From Glaciimonas sp. PCH181 (GTDB lineage: Bacteria > Pseudomonadota > Gammaproteobacteria > Burkholderiales > Burkholderiaceae_D): a DNA stretch of 64,000 nt. The position numbers were made by a program, and so were the translations under genes. The stretch spans positions 124,001 through 188,000 of the forward strand of contig NZ_PYFP01000006.1 of NCBI RefSeq assembly GCF_003056055.1, in the 5' to 3' direction. Each line of letters begins with the position of its first letter. Positions within the stretch are counted from its first letter, which is position 1. Positions 33,405 through 40,781 of this stretch are shown one piece after another. The notes under the pieces were generated by a model. It was not told the origin of the DNA. It saw only the letters and a program-made list of their open reading frames with translations, and did not search any database.

Positions 33405-35069
33405 ATGACCAGCGCTACAACTTCTACTTTCCCAAATACGGTGACCAATCCCACTTTTTCTTCCATTTCGTATCAAGAGTGCCGAGCTGCGCTGCTAGAG
33501 CAGCGCGAGCTGGCCTTGCTGGATGTGCGCGAAGAAGCGCCTTTCGCAGAAGCCCATCCTTTATTCGCCGCCAACCTGCCGTTGTCGCGTATTGAGCTGG
33601 ATAGCTACGCCCGCATTCCGCGCCGCGATACGTTAATCGTCGTGTATGACAACGGCGAAGGTCTGGCGCTGGATGCAGCGCAACGTCTGGAGAAGCTAGG
33701 CTATACAAGGGTCAAGTTGCTGGACGGCGGTTTGGCTGGCTGGCGCGATGCAGGCGGCGAAATTTTTCAGGATGTCAATGCGCCCAGTAAAGCCTTTGGC
33801 GAACTGGTCGATGCCCAACGCCATACACCGTCGTTGTCAGCGCCGGAAGTCAAAGCACTGCTGGATGCGAATGCCGACGTAGTGGTGCTGGACGCCCGTC
33901 GCTTCGAGGAATACAACACGATGAGCATTCCGCAGAGTATCAGCGTGCCCGGCGCAGAACTGGTGTTGCGCGTACAGCAATTAGCCCCCAACCCCAAAAC
34001 TCGCGTTATCGTTAATTGCGCCGGACGTACCCGCAGCATTATCGGCACGCAATCGCTGGTAAATGCCGGTATCCCTAACCCAGTATCTGCGCTGCGTAAC
34101 GGCACCATCGGCTGGACGTTGGCTGGTCAGACGCTAGATACCGGAAAGACGCAAAAATTCGCCGATTTTGGCGCGGTATCGGCTGAGGATCATGCAAAAG
34201 CACAAAACTCAGCACGCAAAGTAGCCGATCTGGCGCGTGTTTCCCGTGCCGATAATAAAGCGTTAGCGCAATGGGAAAAAGAAACGACACGCACCACCTA
34301 TCGCTTTGATGTACGCACACCAGAAGAATATGCAGCAGGCCATTTGCAGGGCTTCCGCTCCGCTCCTGGCGGCCAGTTGGTCCAAGAAACCGATCATGTA
34401 GCGCCAGTGCGCGGTGCGCGGATCGTATTGGCCGATGACGATGGCGTGCGCGCGAATATGACCGCTTCGTGGCTATCGCAAATGGGCTGGGACGTGCATG
34501 TGTTGGACGGCGTTACGTCGCCAGATTTTAGCGTGACTGCTGATGCTAACGGGCCTGCATCTTTGCCGCCTGCGCCATCTTCACATTCTGTGACGCCGCA
34601 ACAACTTGCCGAGTGGCTAAAAGAAGACGTCGGCCAACATCCATCGGACGGAAGCACTATCGTGTTCGACGTCACCAGCAGCGCCAACTATGTAAAACGT
34701 CACATTCCAGGCGCGTGGTTTGTATTGCGCTCACAGCTGGCCAAGGCAGTCAAAACAGTACCGCACGCCAAACGCTATGTGTTAACCTGCGGCACAAGTT
34801 TGCTGGCAGGCTATATCGCCGGTGACTTTCAAGCTTTAACAGACACGCCAGTGTTTGTGTTGGAAGGCGGCACATCTGCATGGATCGCCGCTGGCTTCCC
34901 GCAAGAATCTGGTGAAACCGCCTTAGCCTCGCCGCGCATCGACCGCTATCGCCGCCCATATGAAGGCACCGACAATCCAGTTGCTGCCATGCAAGGTTAT
35001 CTGGACTGGGAATATGGCCTTGTAGACCAATTGGCGCGAGATGGGACGCATGGTTTTTTTGTAGTCTGA
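33405..35069 (+). CDS. Four-domain rhodanese-related sulfurtransferase
   Basis: 554-aa protein made of four rhodanese homology domains. Domain 1 (~20-120) has YDNGEG with Asp82 where the catalytic Cys belongs. Domain 2 (~145-245) has NCAGRTRS with Cys205. Domain 3 (~295-370) has ADDDGVRA, again without Cys. Domain 4 (~395-510) has TCGTSLLAG with Cys462. So inactive and active domains alternate, as in tandem thiosulfate sulfurtransferases, duplicated. It likely moves sulfane sulfur to an acceptor in the cytoplasm, next to the thiol dioxygenase gene 20 bases upstream. Such pairing suggests handling of sulfinate, sulfite or persulfide made from a thiol. The ATG is preceded by weak ribosome-site sequence. 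Confidence 0.88.
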   Translation: MTSATTSTFPNTVTNPTFSSISYQECRAALLEQRELALLDVREEAPFAEAHPLFAANLPLSRIELDSYARIPRRDTLIVVYDNGEGLALDAAQRLEKLGYTRVKLLDGGLAGWRDAGGEIFQDVNAPSKAFGELVDAQRHTPSLSAPEVKALLDANADVVVLDARRFEEYNTMSIPQSISVPGAELVLRVQQLAPNPKTRVIVNCAGRTRSIIGTQSLVNAGIPNPVSALRNGTIGWTLAGQTLDTGKTQKFADFGAVSAEDHAKAQNSARKVADLARVSRADNKALAQWEKETTRTTYRFDVRTPEEYAAGHLQGFRSAPGGQLVQETDHVAPVRGARIVLADDDGVRANMTASWLSQMGWDVHVLDGVTSPDFSVTADANGPASLPPAPSSHSVTPQQLAEWLKEDVGQHPSDGSTIVFDVTSSANYVKRHIPGAWFVLRSQLAKAVKTVPHAKRYVLTCGTSLLAGYIAGDFQALTDTPVFVLEGGTSAWIAAGFPQESGETALASPRIDRYRRPYEGTDNPVAAMQGYLDWEYGLVDQLARDGTHGFFVV

Positions 35070-35081
35070 CAAGCGTGACGG

Positions 35082-35115
35082 GGCCATGCTTATCACTAAT
35101 GCGATAAGCATGGCC
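35082..35115. terminator. Perfect 13-bp hairpin after the rhodanese gene
   Basis: GGCCATGCTTATC (35082-35094), an 8-base loop, and the exact reverse complement (35103-35115), 13 bases after the rhodanese stop. There is no T-run, so it may be a terminator or a stabilising stem. Confidence 0.6.
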
Positions 35116-35167
35116 ACCCGAATCAGCATGAAATCATGCCTGTCGTTTAAAATGCGTCTCCAATAGA

Positions 35168-35215
35168 AAAAATCGCTCGGCTTAACCGAAATCACGGTCA
35201 CGCCTGGCGATTTTT
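35168..35215 (+). promoter_or_regulatory. Structured leader element before the M29-like gene
   Basis: AAAAATCGC (35168-35176) pairs with GCGATTTTT (35207-35215) and encloses a small TCGG-CTTAA-CCGA hairpin (35177-35189). The 3' arm ends in five T, 28 bases before the next ATG. It could be an intrinsic terminator or an attenuator; no known riboswitch class was recognised. Confidence 0.4.
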
Positions 35216-35243
35216 ACCTCTGATACGCAAAATAAGAACGACA

Positions 35244-36311
35244 ATGATCCCGATTGCCAATCCAGCGCCATCCTCGCCGCATCTCCCTGCCATCATGATC
35301 TCTGATGAGGCAGTGAATACTGCGGAAAAAAATCTGCGCGACGTTCTGGCGATAGCGATCGAACATACTTCTGCCCATGCCGCTGTGGTGGTGTTTGATA
35401 CCCGCTGCGATCTTGCCGCTGCCCTGACTGAGGCTTACCGGCGCTGCCTGCCGACAGCGACGTTTATCGATTTTGATGCCGTCGCGCCAGAGTTGGTGCT
35501 GGACGCTTTTAAGCCTCTGAATCCTGGCGATTTGGTGATCTTGATTCAATCGACTAACTTTCGTCTGGAAGCTTTCCGGCTACGCGTTGAGCTTTTTAAG
35601 CGCGAACTAAAGGTGATCGAACATCCACATCTGTCCCGCATGCCGGGGCAACAAGCACTTTATTACATCGCCGCATTAGCCTATGACCCGGCGTATTACC
35701 GGGACGTTGGCTATGCATTGAAAGCACGGATTGATCGTGCGCAATGTGGCGTTGTCGATAGCGGTGGAGAACGTTTGATTTTTGCGTCGCCTTTTGAGTC
35801 GGCAAAACTGAATATTGGCGACTATAGCGCGATGAAAAACGTTGGCGGCCAGTTTCCGATCGGCGAAGTGTTCACCGAAGCACAGGATTTAGAGTATGTG
35901 AACGGGCGGGTACGTATTTTTGTTTTTGGCGATACGACTTTCCGTGTGAACAAACCCGATAAACCGATTACTTTGGTGGTCACGCAAGGGCGTGTCACCG
36001 ATGTTATCGATTCGACACCGGAATTCGATCAAGTACTGACGAATATCCGCGCCGATGAGGGTGAAGTTTGGCTCCGTGAACTTGGCTTTGGGATGAACCG
36101 GGCTTTTTCACGGGATCGCATGGTCAGCGATATCGGCAGCTATGAGCGCATGTGTGGGATTCATTTGTCGCTCGGCGCCAAGCATGGCGTCTATACCAAA
36201 GCCGCAATCAAGCGCGCAGACGCCAGATATCACATTGATGTTTTTGCTGTGACCGAGGCAGTTTATCTAGACGATGACATTGTCTATCGAGACGGTGCAT
36301 GGCAAATCTGA
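35244..36311 (+). CDS. M29-like metallopeptidase / aminopeptidase T-NicX family protein
   Basis: 355-aa protein. The C-terminal half carries the metal-ligand pattern of aminopeptidase T (M29) and its relative 2,5-dihydroxypyridine dioxygenase NicX: Glu in GGQFPIGEVFTEA, Glu in EGEVWLRELGFGMN, His in CGIHLSLGAKHG, and His-Asp in RYHIDVF, followed by the usual end strand VYLDDDIVYRDG. The N-terminal half (DLAAALTEAYRR..., PGDLVILIQSTNFRLE) matches the family's first domain. It could be a dinuclear aminopeptidase or an iron ring-cleaving dioxygenase; sequence alone does not decide. It is on the same strand as the sulfur genes but separated by two structured elements, so it is probably a separate transcript. 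Confidence 0.75.
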   Translation: MIPIANPAPSSPHLPAIMISDEAVNTAEKNLRDVLAIAIEHTSAHAAVVVFDTRCDLAAALTEAYRRCLPTATFIDFDAVAPELVLDAFKPLNPGDLVILIQSTNFRLEAFRLRVELFKRELKVIEHPHLSRMPGQQALYYIAALAYDPAYYRDVGYALKARIDRAQCGVVDSGGERLIFASPFESAKLNIGDYSAMKNVGGQFPIGEVFTEAQDLEYVNGRVRIFVFGDTTFRVNKPDKPITLVVTQGRVTDVIDSTPEFDQVLTNIRADEGEVWLRELGFGMNRAFSRDRMVSDIGSYERMCGIHLSLGAKHGVYTKAAIKRADARYHIDVFAVTEAVYLDDDIVYRDGAWQI

Positions 36312-36633
36312 GCGCAGACTGACCCGCTACTGCGCCAGCTGCGTTATGCTCAACACAGCAAAAAATTGGCCAGCAACTTTTGCATTGCTGAGTCGACAAG
36401 TATTAAGAGTTGTATCAAGAGTTACGGCGATAAAGTTAGTTTATCAAGCCGCGTTATGCAGTTGATTATTGGAACAATGTTGCATAAATGCTGATTGGAT
36501 CCTTGCTGGCACGATCCAGCAGAAAAAAAAAACCGCAAGTCGGTCAAAACTTACGTAATATTTGCAAGAACCTCTCCTTTTACGGCATCCTGCTAACTAA
36601 TTAATGCTTAGTGTAGATGGACATTGAAAAAAC
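36312..36633. other. Intergenic region, 322 bp
   Basis: Between the M29-like gene and ycgR. It contains A-tracts (around 36520) and TACGGCGATAA (36425-36435), which faintly resembles a flagellar sigma-28 -10 box, but no -35 lies at the right distance. No gene was seen. Confidence 0.4.
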
Positions 36634-37413
36634 ATGAATACATCCAATTCTGTAGCGGAAACAGATACAAATTTGCAACCTTCATCCACACTGCCGGCCG
36701 CGTTAGCCGCATTGGATGATTTTTTGGTGATTCGCCCTCAAGCTGTGGCCAGAATACTGCGCCAGTTGGCGGATCAAAAAGACACGCTGGATATTTCATT
36801 TGGCAGACGTGGCGGTCGGATTGTCACACGCGTTCTGGCCGTGAATGAGAGCGAAGGCACTTTCTTTTACGCTTACGGCGACAGCGATGATGAAAATGCG
36901 CAATTACAGGCCTCGGGAGAAAATCTATTTTCTTGCACCGAGGCTGGCGCGTTCATTCAGTTCGTCTGCGGTCAGCCGGAGGCGCAGACCTATGAAGGTG
37001 TGCCTGCATTTAAATCGACATTTCCGGAAAGCCTGTATCGGATGCAACGTCGCCAGCACGTGCGCGTCACAACGCCCACTGCCAATCCGTATGTCTGCAC
37101 CGTCACATTGCCTAACCAAAAACGCATTTCCTTCGATGTCGTCGATTTGTCTTTATCGGGTGTGCGGCTGCGCTCTACGAATGCCAGCATCGGCGAACTG
37201 AGCGTTGACATGGTGCTGACCGGTGCCACATTCGATTATCAGGATATGGGGACAATGGAAACGGATTTGAAAATCACCTTCATCCATAGCAGCCAGAACT
37301 TTAACAATCCCATTTATAACTTCGGCTGCCGCTTTTTGGACTTACCAAAAACGCAAGAAGAGGATTTGCAGCGATTGATTACTGTTTTAAGTGAACGTCA
37401 ACATCCGGCATAA
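36634..37413 (+). CDS. ycgR: Flagellar brake protein YcgR, c-di-GMP-binding PilZ domain
   Basis: 259-aa cytoplasmic protein that binds cyclic di-GMP and slows the flagellar motor. The N-terminal YcgR domain (about residues 25-130) includes AVARILRQLADQKDTLDISF. The PilZ domain begins with the RxxxR loop in MQRRQHVRV, then VDLSLSGVRLR, the D/NxSxxG motif that holds the ligand, and ends with YNFGCRFLDL. Both c-di-GMP contact motifs are intact. No flagellar genes are adjacent; it stands alone upstream of the min operon. Confidence 0.92.
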   Translation: MNTSNSVAETDTNLQPSSTLPAALAALDDFLVIRPQAVARILRQLADQKDTLDISFGRRGGRIVTRVLAVNESEGTFFYAYGDSDDENAQLQASGENLFSCTEAGAFIQFVCGQPEAQTYEGVPAFKSTFPESLYRMQRRQHVRVTTPTANPYVCTVTLPNQKRISFDVVDLSLSGVRLRSTNASIGELSVDMVLTGATFDYQDMGTMETDLKITFIHSSQNFNNPIYNFGCRFLDLPKTQEEDLQRLITVLSERQHPA

Positions 37414-37661
37414 AACTGTTACGTAAGGCGATTTGTGGGTATTTACGGCATTTCTACAAATGGCCTTTTCTGCTCATCTGTCGTGTAATAACTGCCTGAT
37501 GCTGCATTTTTTTTGCTATCCAGCGTGGATTTGGTAAGATCGTTCATTCAAAAAAATTTGAATATGGCATTTGATGCAAGCCAAACTGATTCCTAACCCT
37601 ATTTGCGAATCATCAGTGGCCTTGGGTTGCACTGTGGTTCGCTTATTCAATCTGCTGCTTT

Positions 37662-38471
37662 ATGCCCAAAAATAAGACACGCAAGCCAATTGAAATAAAG
37701 ATAGCAACGGTCGTGGCAGTGTCAGCCATTCTTCACGATGTGGATTTGTCGATACTCGACACGGCTCTGAAAGAAATGACAGGGGGCATGCCTGACTTTT
37801 TCGACAACGAATTTGCGGTAATCGACATTGCCGCTTTGGCGTCCGACCACCCCCAGATTGATTGGAGCGCGCTGGTTAGCCTGCTGAAAACATATCAACT
37901 CAATGCAGTCGCGGTACGCAATGCCCCGGAAGAGATGCATCCGGCCATCATTGCCAACGGCCTCAGTATCGATACCGTGATCGCGCCCCGGACAGAACCA
38001 GTAATAAACGCCCCTCCTCCGCCTGAGGTTGTAGCCATCGGGCCAGCTCAGCAAGAACTCATAGAAATTGAAGAAATAAAAGAGATAGAAATAGCGCCCG
38101 TGACGTCATCGGCGCAAAGCATGCCGAGCGCGATGATCGTCGACACCCCGGTGCGCGCGGGTCAACGCATTTATGCGCGCGGCACCGATCTAATTATCAC
38201 GGCGATGGTCAATAACGGCGCTGAAATCATCGCCGATGGCAGTATTCATGTATATGCACCACTTCGCGGACGGGCGCTGGCTGGAGCTAGTGGCGATACC
38301 GAAGCGCGCATTTTCGCCACCAGCATGGAGCCGGAACTGGTTTCGATTGCTGGCGTCTATAGGACGTTTGAAAATGGTTTACCGCCGGAAGTAAAAGGCC
38401 AGGCGGCGCAAATTCGGCTAAGTGGTGACCGGATTGACGTAATATCGCTGAATTCAGCTGCACGATCATAG
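37662..38471 (+). CDS. minC: Septum site-determining protein MinC
   Basis: 269-aa inhibitor of FtsZ ring assembly, acting with MinD at the membrane near the poles. The N-domain (to ~105) carries the FtsZ-binding fold (PIEIKIATVVAVSAILHDVD, MPDFFDNEFAVIDI). A linker rich in Pro, Glu and Ile (APPPPEVV, IEIEEIKEIEI) follows, then the C-terminal right-handed beta-helix (TPVRAGQRIYARGTDLIITAMVNNGAEIIADGSIHVYAPLRGRALAG). Length is typical for Burkholderiales. No strong ribosome site was seen before the ATG. It is first of minC-minD-minE, with 28 bases to minD. Confidence 0.96.
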   Translation: MPKNKTRKPIEIKIATVVAVSAILHDVDLSILDTALKEMTGGMPDFFDNEFAVIDIAALASDHPQIDWSALVSLLKTYQLNAVAVRNAPEEMHPAIIANGLSIDTVIAPRTEPVINAPPPPEVVAIGPAQQELIEIEEIKEIEIAPVTSSAQSMPSAMIVDTPVRAGQRIYARGTDLIITAMVNNGAEIIADGSIHVYAPLRGRALAGASGDTEARIFATSMEPELVSIAGVYRTFENGLPPEVKGQAAQIRLSGDRIDVISLNSAARS

Positions 38472-38499
38472 ATTTTAGTATTTCAAAATAGGAGTTTTC

Positions 38500-39315
38500 G
38501 TGGCAAAAATCATCGTTGTGACATCTGGTAAAGGCGGCGTCGGCAAGACGACTTCCAGCGCCAGCTTTGCGTCAGGCTTGGCCATGCGCGGCCATAAAAC
38601 CGCGGTACTGGATTTTGATGTCGGCCTGCGTAATCTCGATCTGATCATGGGCTGCGAACGACGCGTGGTGTATGACCTGATCAACGTAGTCAACAACGAA
38701 GCGACTCTGAATCAGGCGCTGATCAAAGACAAACATTGCGACAATCTGTTTATTCTTCCGGCCTCACAAACCCGCGATAAAGATGCGCTAACGGAAGAAG
38801 GCGTAGAACGGGTGCTGAACGATCTGGCAAAAATGGATTTCGAATTCATCGTCTGCGATTCGCCAGCGGGTATCGAACGCGGTGCCGTCATGGCGCTGAC
38901 ATTTGCCGATGAAGCCGTGATCGTAACCAATCCTGAAGTATCCTCAGTGCGCGATTCAGACCGCATTTTAGGAATTATCCAAGCCAAATCACGGCGCGCC
39001 CAAAACGGCGGCGAACCGGTCAAAGAACATTTGTTGATCACACGTTACTCGCCAAAGCGGGTCGATGCTGGTGAAATGCTGTCTTACACCGACGTACAAG
39101 ACATTTTGCGCATTCCATTAGTCGGCATCATTCCCGAATCGGAAGCAGTGTTGCACGCATCGAATCAAGGCAATCCGGCCATTCACGTCAAGGGCAGCGA
39201 CGTTGCAATGGCCTATGAAGACGTGGTATCGCGCTTCCTTGGCGAAGACGTGCCGCTGCGCTTTGCCAACTACCAAAAACCGGGCTTGCTCTCGCGCATC
39301 TTTGGAGGGAAGTAA
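38500..39315 (+). CDS. minD: Septum site-determining protein MinD
   Basis: 271-aa membrane-binding ParA-type ATPase that recruits MinC and oscillates with MinE. The deviant Walker A motif SGKGGVGKTTSSASFA starts at about residue 9, then FDVGLRNLDLIMGCERRVVYD, DSPAGIERGAVMAL (Walker B area), and a C-terminal amphipathic tail KPGLLSRIFGGK, the membrane-targeting sequence. The start is GTG at 38500, with AGGAG 6 bases before it. There is one base between its stop and the minE ATG. Confidence 0.97.
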   Translation: MAKIIVVTSGKGGVGKTTSSASFASGLAMRGHKTAVLDFDVGLRNLDLIMGCERRVVYDLINVVNNEATLNQALIKDKHCDNLFILPASQTRDKDALTEEGVERVLNDLAKMDFEFIVCDSPAGIERGAVMALTFADEAVIVTNPEVSSVRDSDRILGIIQAKSRRAQNGGEPVKEHLLITRYSPKRVDAGEMLSYTDVQDILRIPLVGIIPESEAVLHASNQGNPAIHVKGSDVAMAYEDVVSRFLGEDVPLRFANYQKPGLLSRIFGGK

Positions 39316-39316
39316 T

Positions 39317-39568
39317 ATGGCTTTGCTCTCGTTCTTGTTCACAAAACAACCGAAAAGTGCATCGGCCGCCAAAGAGCGTCTGCAAATCATCATTGCGCGT
39401 GAACGTAGTGGCCGCCAGGGTCCAGATTTTCTGCCAGCACTTCATAAAGAGTTGATTGAAGTCATTTCTAAATACACCAAGGTGAATGCCAGCGATATCA
39501 AAATCTCGCTAGATCGTCAGGGCGATTTGGAGGTGTTAGATGTCAATGTTGTATTGCCGGATATTTAA
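39317..39568 (+). CDS. minE: Cell division topological specificity factor MinE
   Basis: 83-aa protein that stimulates MinD ATPase and drives Min oscillation. It starts MALLSFLFTKQPKSA, the amphipathic membrane anchor. ASAAKERLQIIIARERS is the MinD-contact helix, and the C-terminal topological domain has LHKELIEVISKYTKVNASDIKISLDRQGDLEVLDVNVVLP. The start at 39317 is set by GGAGGG before it and by family length. It is the last gene of minCDE. Confidence 0.97.
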   Translation: MALLSFLFTKQPKSASAAKERLQIIIARERSGRQGPDFLPALHKELIEVISKYTKVNASDIKISLDRQGDLEVLDVNVVLPDI

Positions 39569-40065
39569 TGCTTCTTTTATCCTGCAATCGCTAAGCAATA
39601 TACTCTGCACGTGCGCAACATCTGCGCTCGCGTCTTCTGCACCCGGTTTGTTTTTTCTCAGACAAGTCGGGTGCGACGAAATCATTTGGAATAAATAAAA
39701 ATACATTCCCCACTCTCAAAACTTGCTTTTTAACTATTCCCCCATAAAATACAACGGTCAATTAGCGCCATTAAATTCTCGCTCGCCTATCAATCGTTGG
39801 GATTTATCGTCATACTTGCTCCGGCACAATTCGCCTTTATAATTGCAAAAATGTTGAGCCAGAATGCATCGTAGAGAACGGATAAGTGTTAACATAAAAA
39901 TATTATAAAAGTAATTCTGCGACCATCAGCGTGCACCACCGCCAAAGCCAGAATGATGACGAATGCAGGGAGACGCACTATTCCGCCAGCAGCCACCACA
40001 TCGATCGCAAAATGGGCCGCAACACTGGCTGCGATAATTAACATTAAGCCAATTAAGCTAATATC
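39569..40065. other. Intergenic region, ~500 bp, with a hairpin after minE
   Basis: GCACCCG (39639-39645) pairs with CGGGTGC (39668-39674) around a T-rich loop, a possible terminator-like structure for minCDE without a following T-run. The rest is AT-rich and should hold the promoter of the response regulator gene. A short hydrophobic minus-strand frame (39889-40044) was considered and not called. Confidence 0.45.
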
Positions 40066-40755
40066 ATGAGAATTGCTGTCCTTGACGATGACCCAAGCCA
40101 GACCGAACTGGTTTGCCAAGTGCTCACTGCGAGCGGCCATATTTGCCACCAATTTCAGAGTGGCAAGGAAATCCTGAATCAATTACGTCGCGAAAGCTAC
40201 GACATGCTGATTCTGGATTGGCAGGTTCCCGACCTGAGCGGGCCGGAAGTCCTGCATTGGGTCAGAGAAAAATTGCCGCCTGCGTTGCCAGTGTTGTTCA
40301 TGACCAGCCGTTCAGGTGAAGACGATATCGTCGCGGGCCTCGCTGCCGGTGCCGACGACTACATGATCAAGCCGATACGCCGCGGCGAATTGGTGGCAAG
40401 GGTGCAAGCACTTTTGCGTCGCGCTTATCCGATTCAAAATGCCAGCGAACAAATCACTTTCGGCAACTATGTCTTTGAAACCCGCGCTGCGCGCCTGACG
40501 CTGGCAGCGGTGCCGATTGACATCACACAAAAAGAATTCGATCTGGCTTTATTGTTTTTCCGCAATCTTGGCCGTCCACTTTCACGCGCTTACATACTCG
40601 AAGCAGTGTGGTCGCGCGACATCGATATTCCCTCCCGGACGATGGATACGCATGTGTCGCGTGTGCGTAGTAAGTTACAATTACGACCAGAAAATGGCTT
40701 TCGACTTGCGCCGGTATACAGCTATGGCTATCGGCTAGAACAACTATCTGGATAA
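40066..40755 (+). CDS. OmpR/PhoB-family response regulator
   Basis: 229-aa two-domain regulator. The receiver domain (1-115) has the acidic pair DDD at 7-9, phospho-acceptor Asp51 in MLILDWQVPD, Thr/Ser in FMTSRSG and Lys in MIKPIRRGEL. The winged-helix DNA-binding domain (about 130-229) has ITQKEFDLALLFFRNLGRPLSRAYILEAVW and SRTMDTHVSRVRSKLQL. It is directly followed by a LysM-FecR protein and a CHASE2 histidine kinase, so the three form a signalling unit in which the kinase at 42564 is the probable partner. Confidence 0.92.
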   Translation: MRIAVLDDDPSQTELVCQVLTASGHICHQFQSGKEILNQLRRESYDMLILDWQVPDLSGPEVLHWVREKLPPALPVLFMTSRSGEDDIVAGLAAGADDYMIKPIRRGELVARVQALLRRAYPIQNASEQITFGNYVFETRAARLTLAAVPIDITQKEFDLALLFFRNLGRPLSRAYILEAVWSRDIDIPSRTMDTHVSRVRSKLQLRPENGFRLAPVYSYGYRLEQLSG

Positions 40756-40781
40756 GGCGCAAATGTTGCGCCGGAGAAAAA

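Noticed and set aside
36425..36435. GGCGATAA as a sigma-28 flagellar promoter for ycgR
   Set aside because: No TAAA-type -35 at 15 bases; the nearest candidate is about 18 bases away and imperfect.
39889..40182. Minus-strand frame with a hydrophobic stretch (LMLIIAASVAAHFAIDVVAAGG), loosely like small DUF1328/YtjA membrane proteins
   Set aside because: The only in-frame ATG (40044) has no ribosome site, the conserved glycines of that family are mostly missing, and longer versions overlap the response regulator gene.
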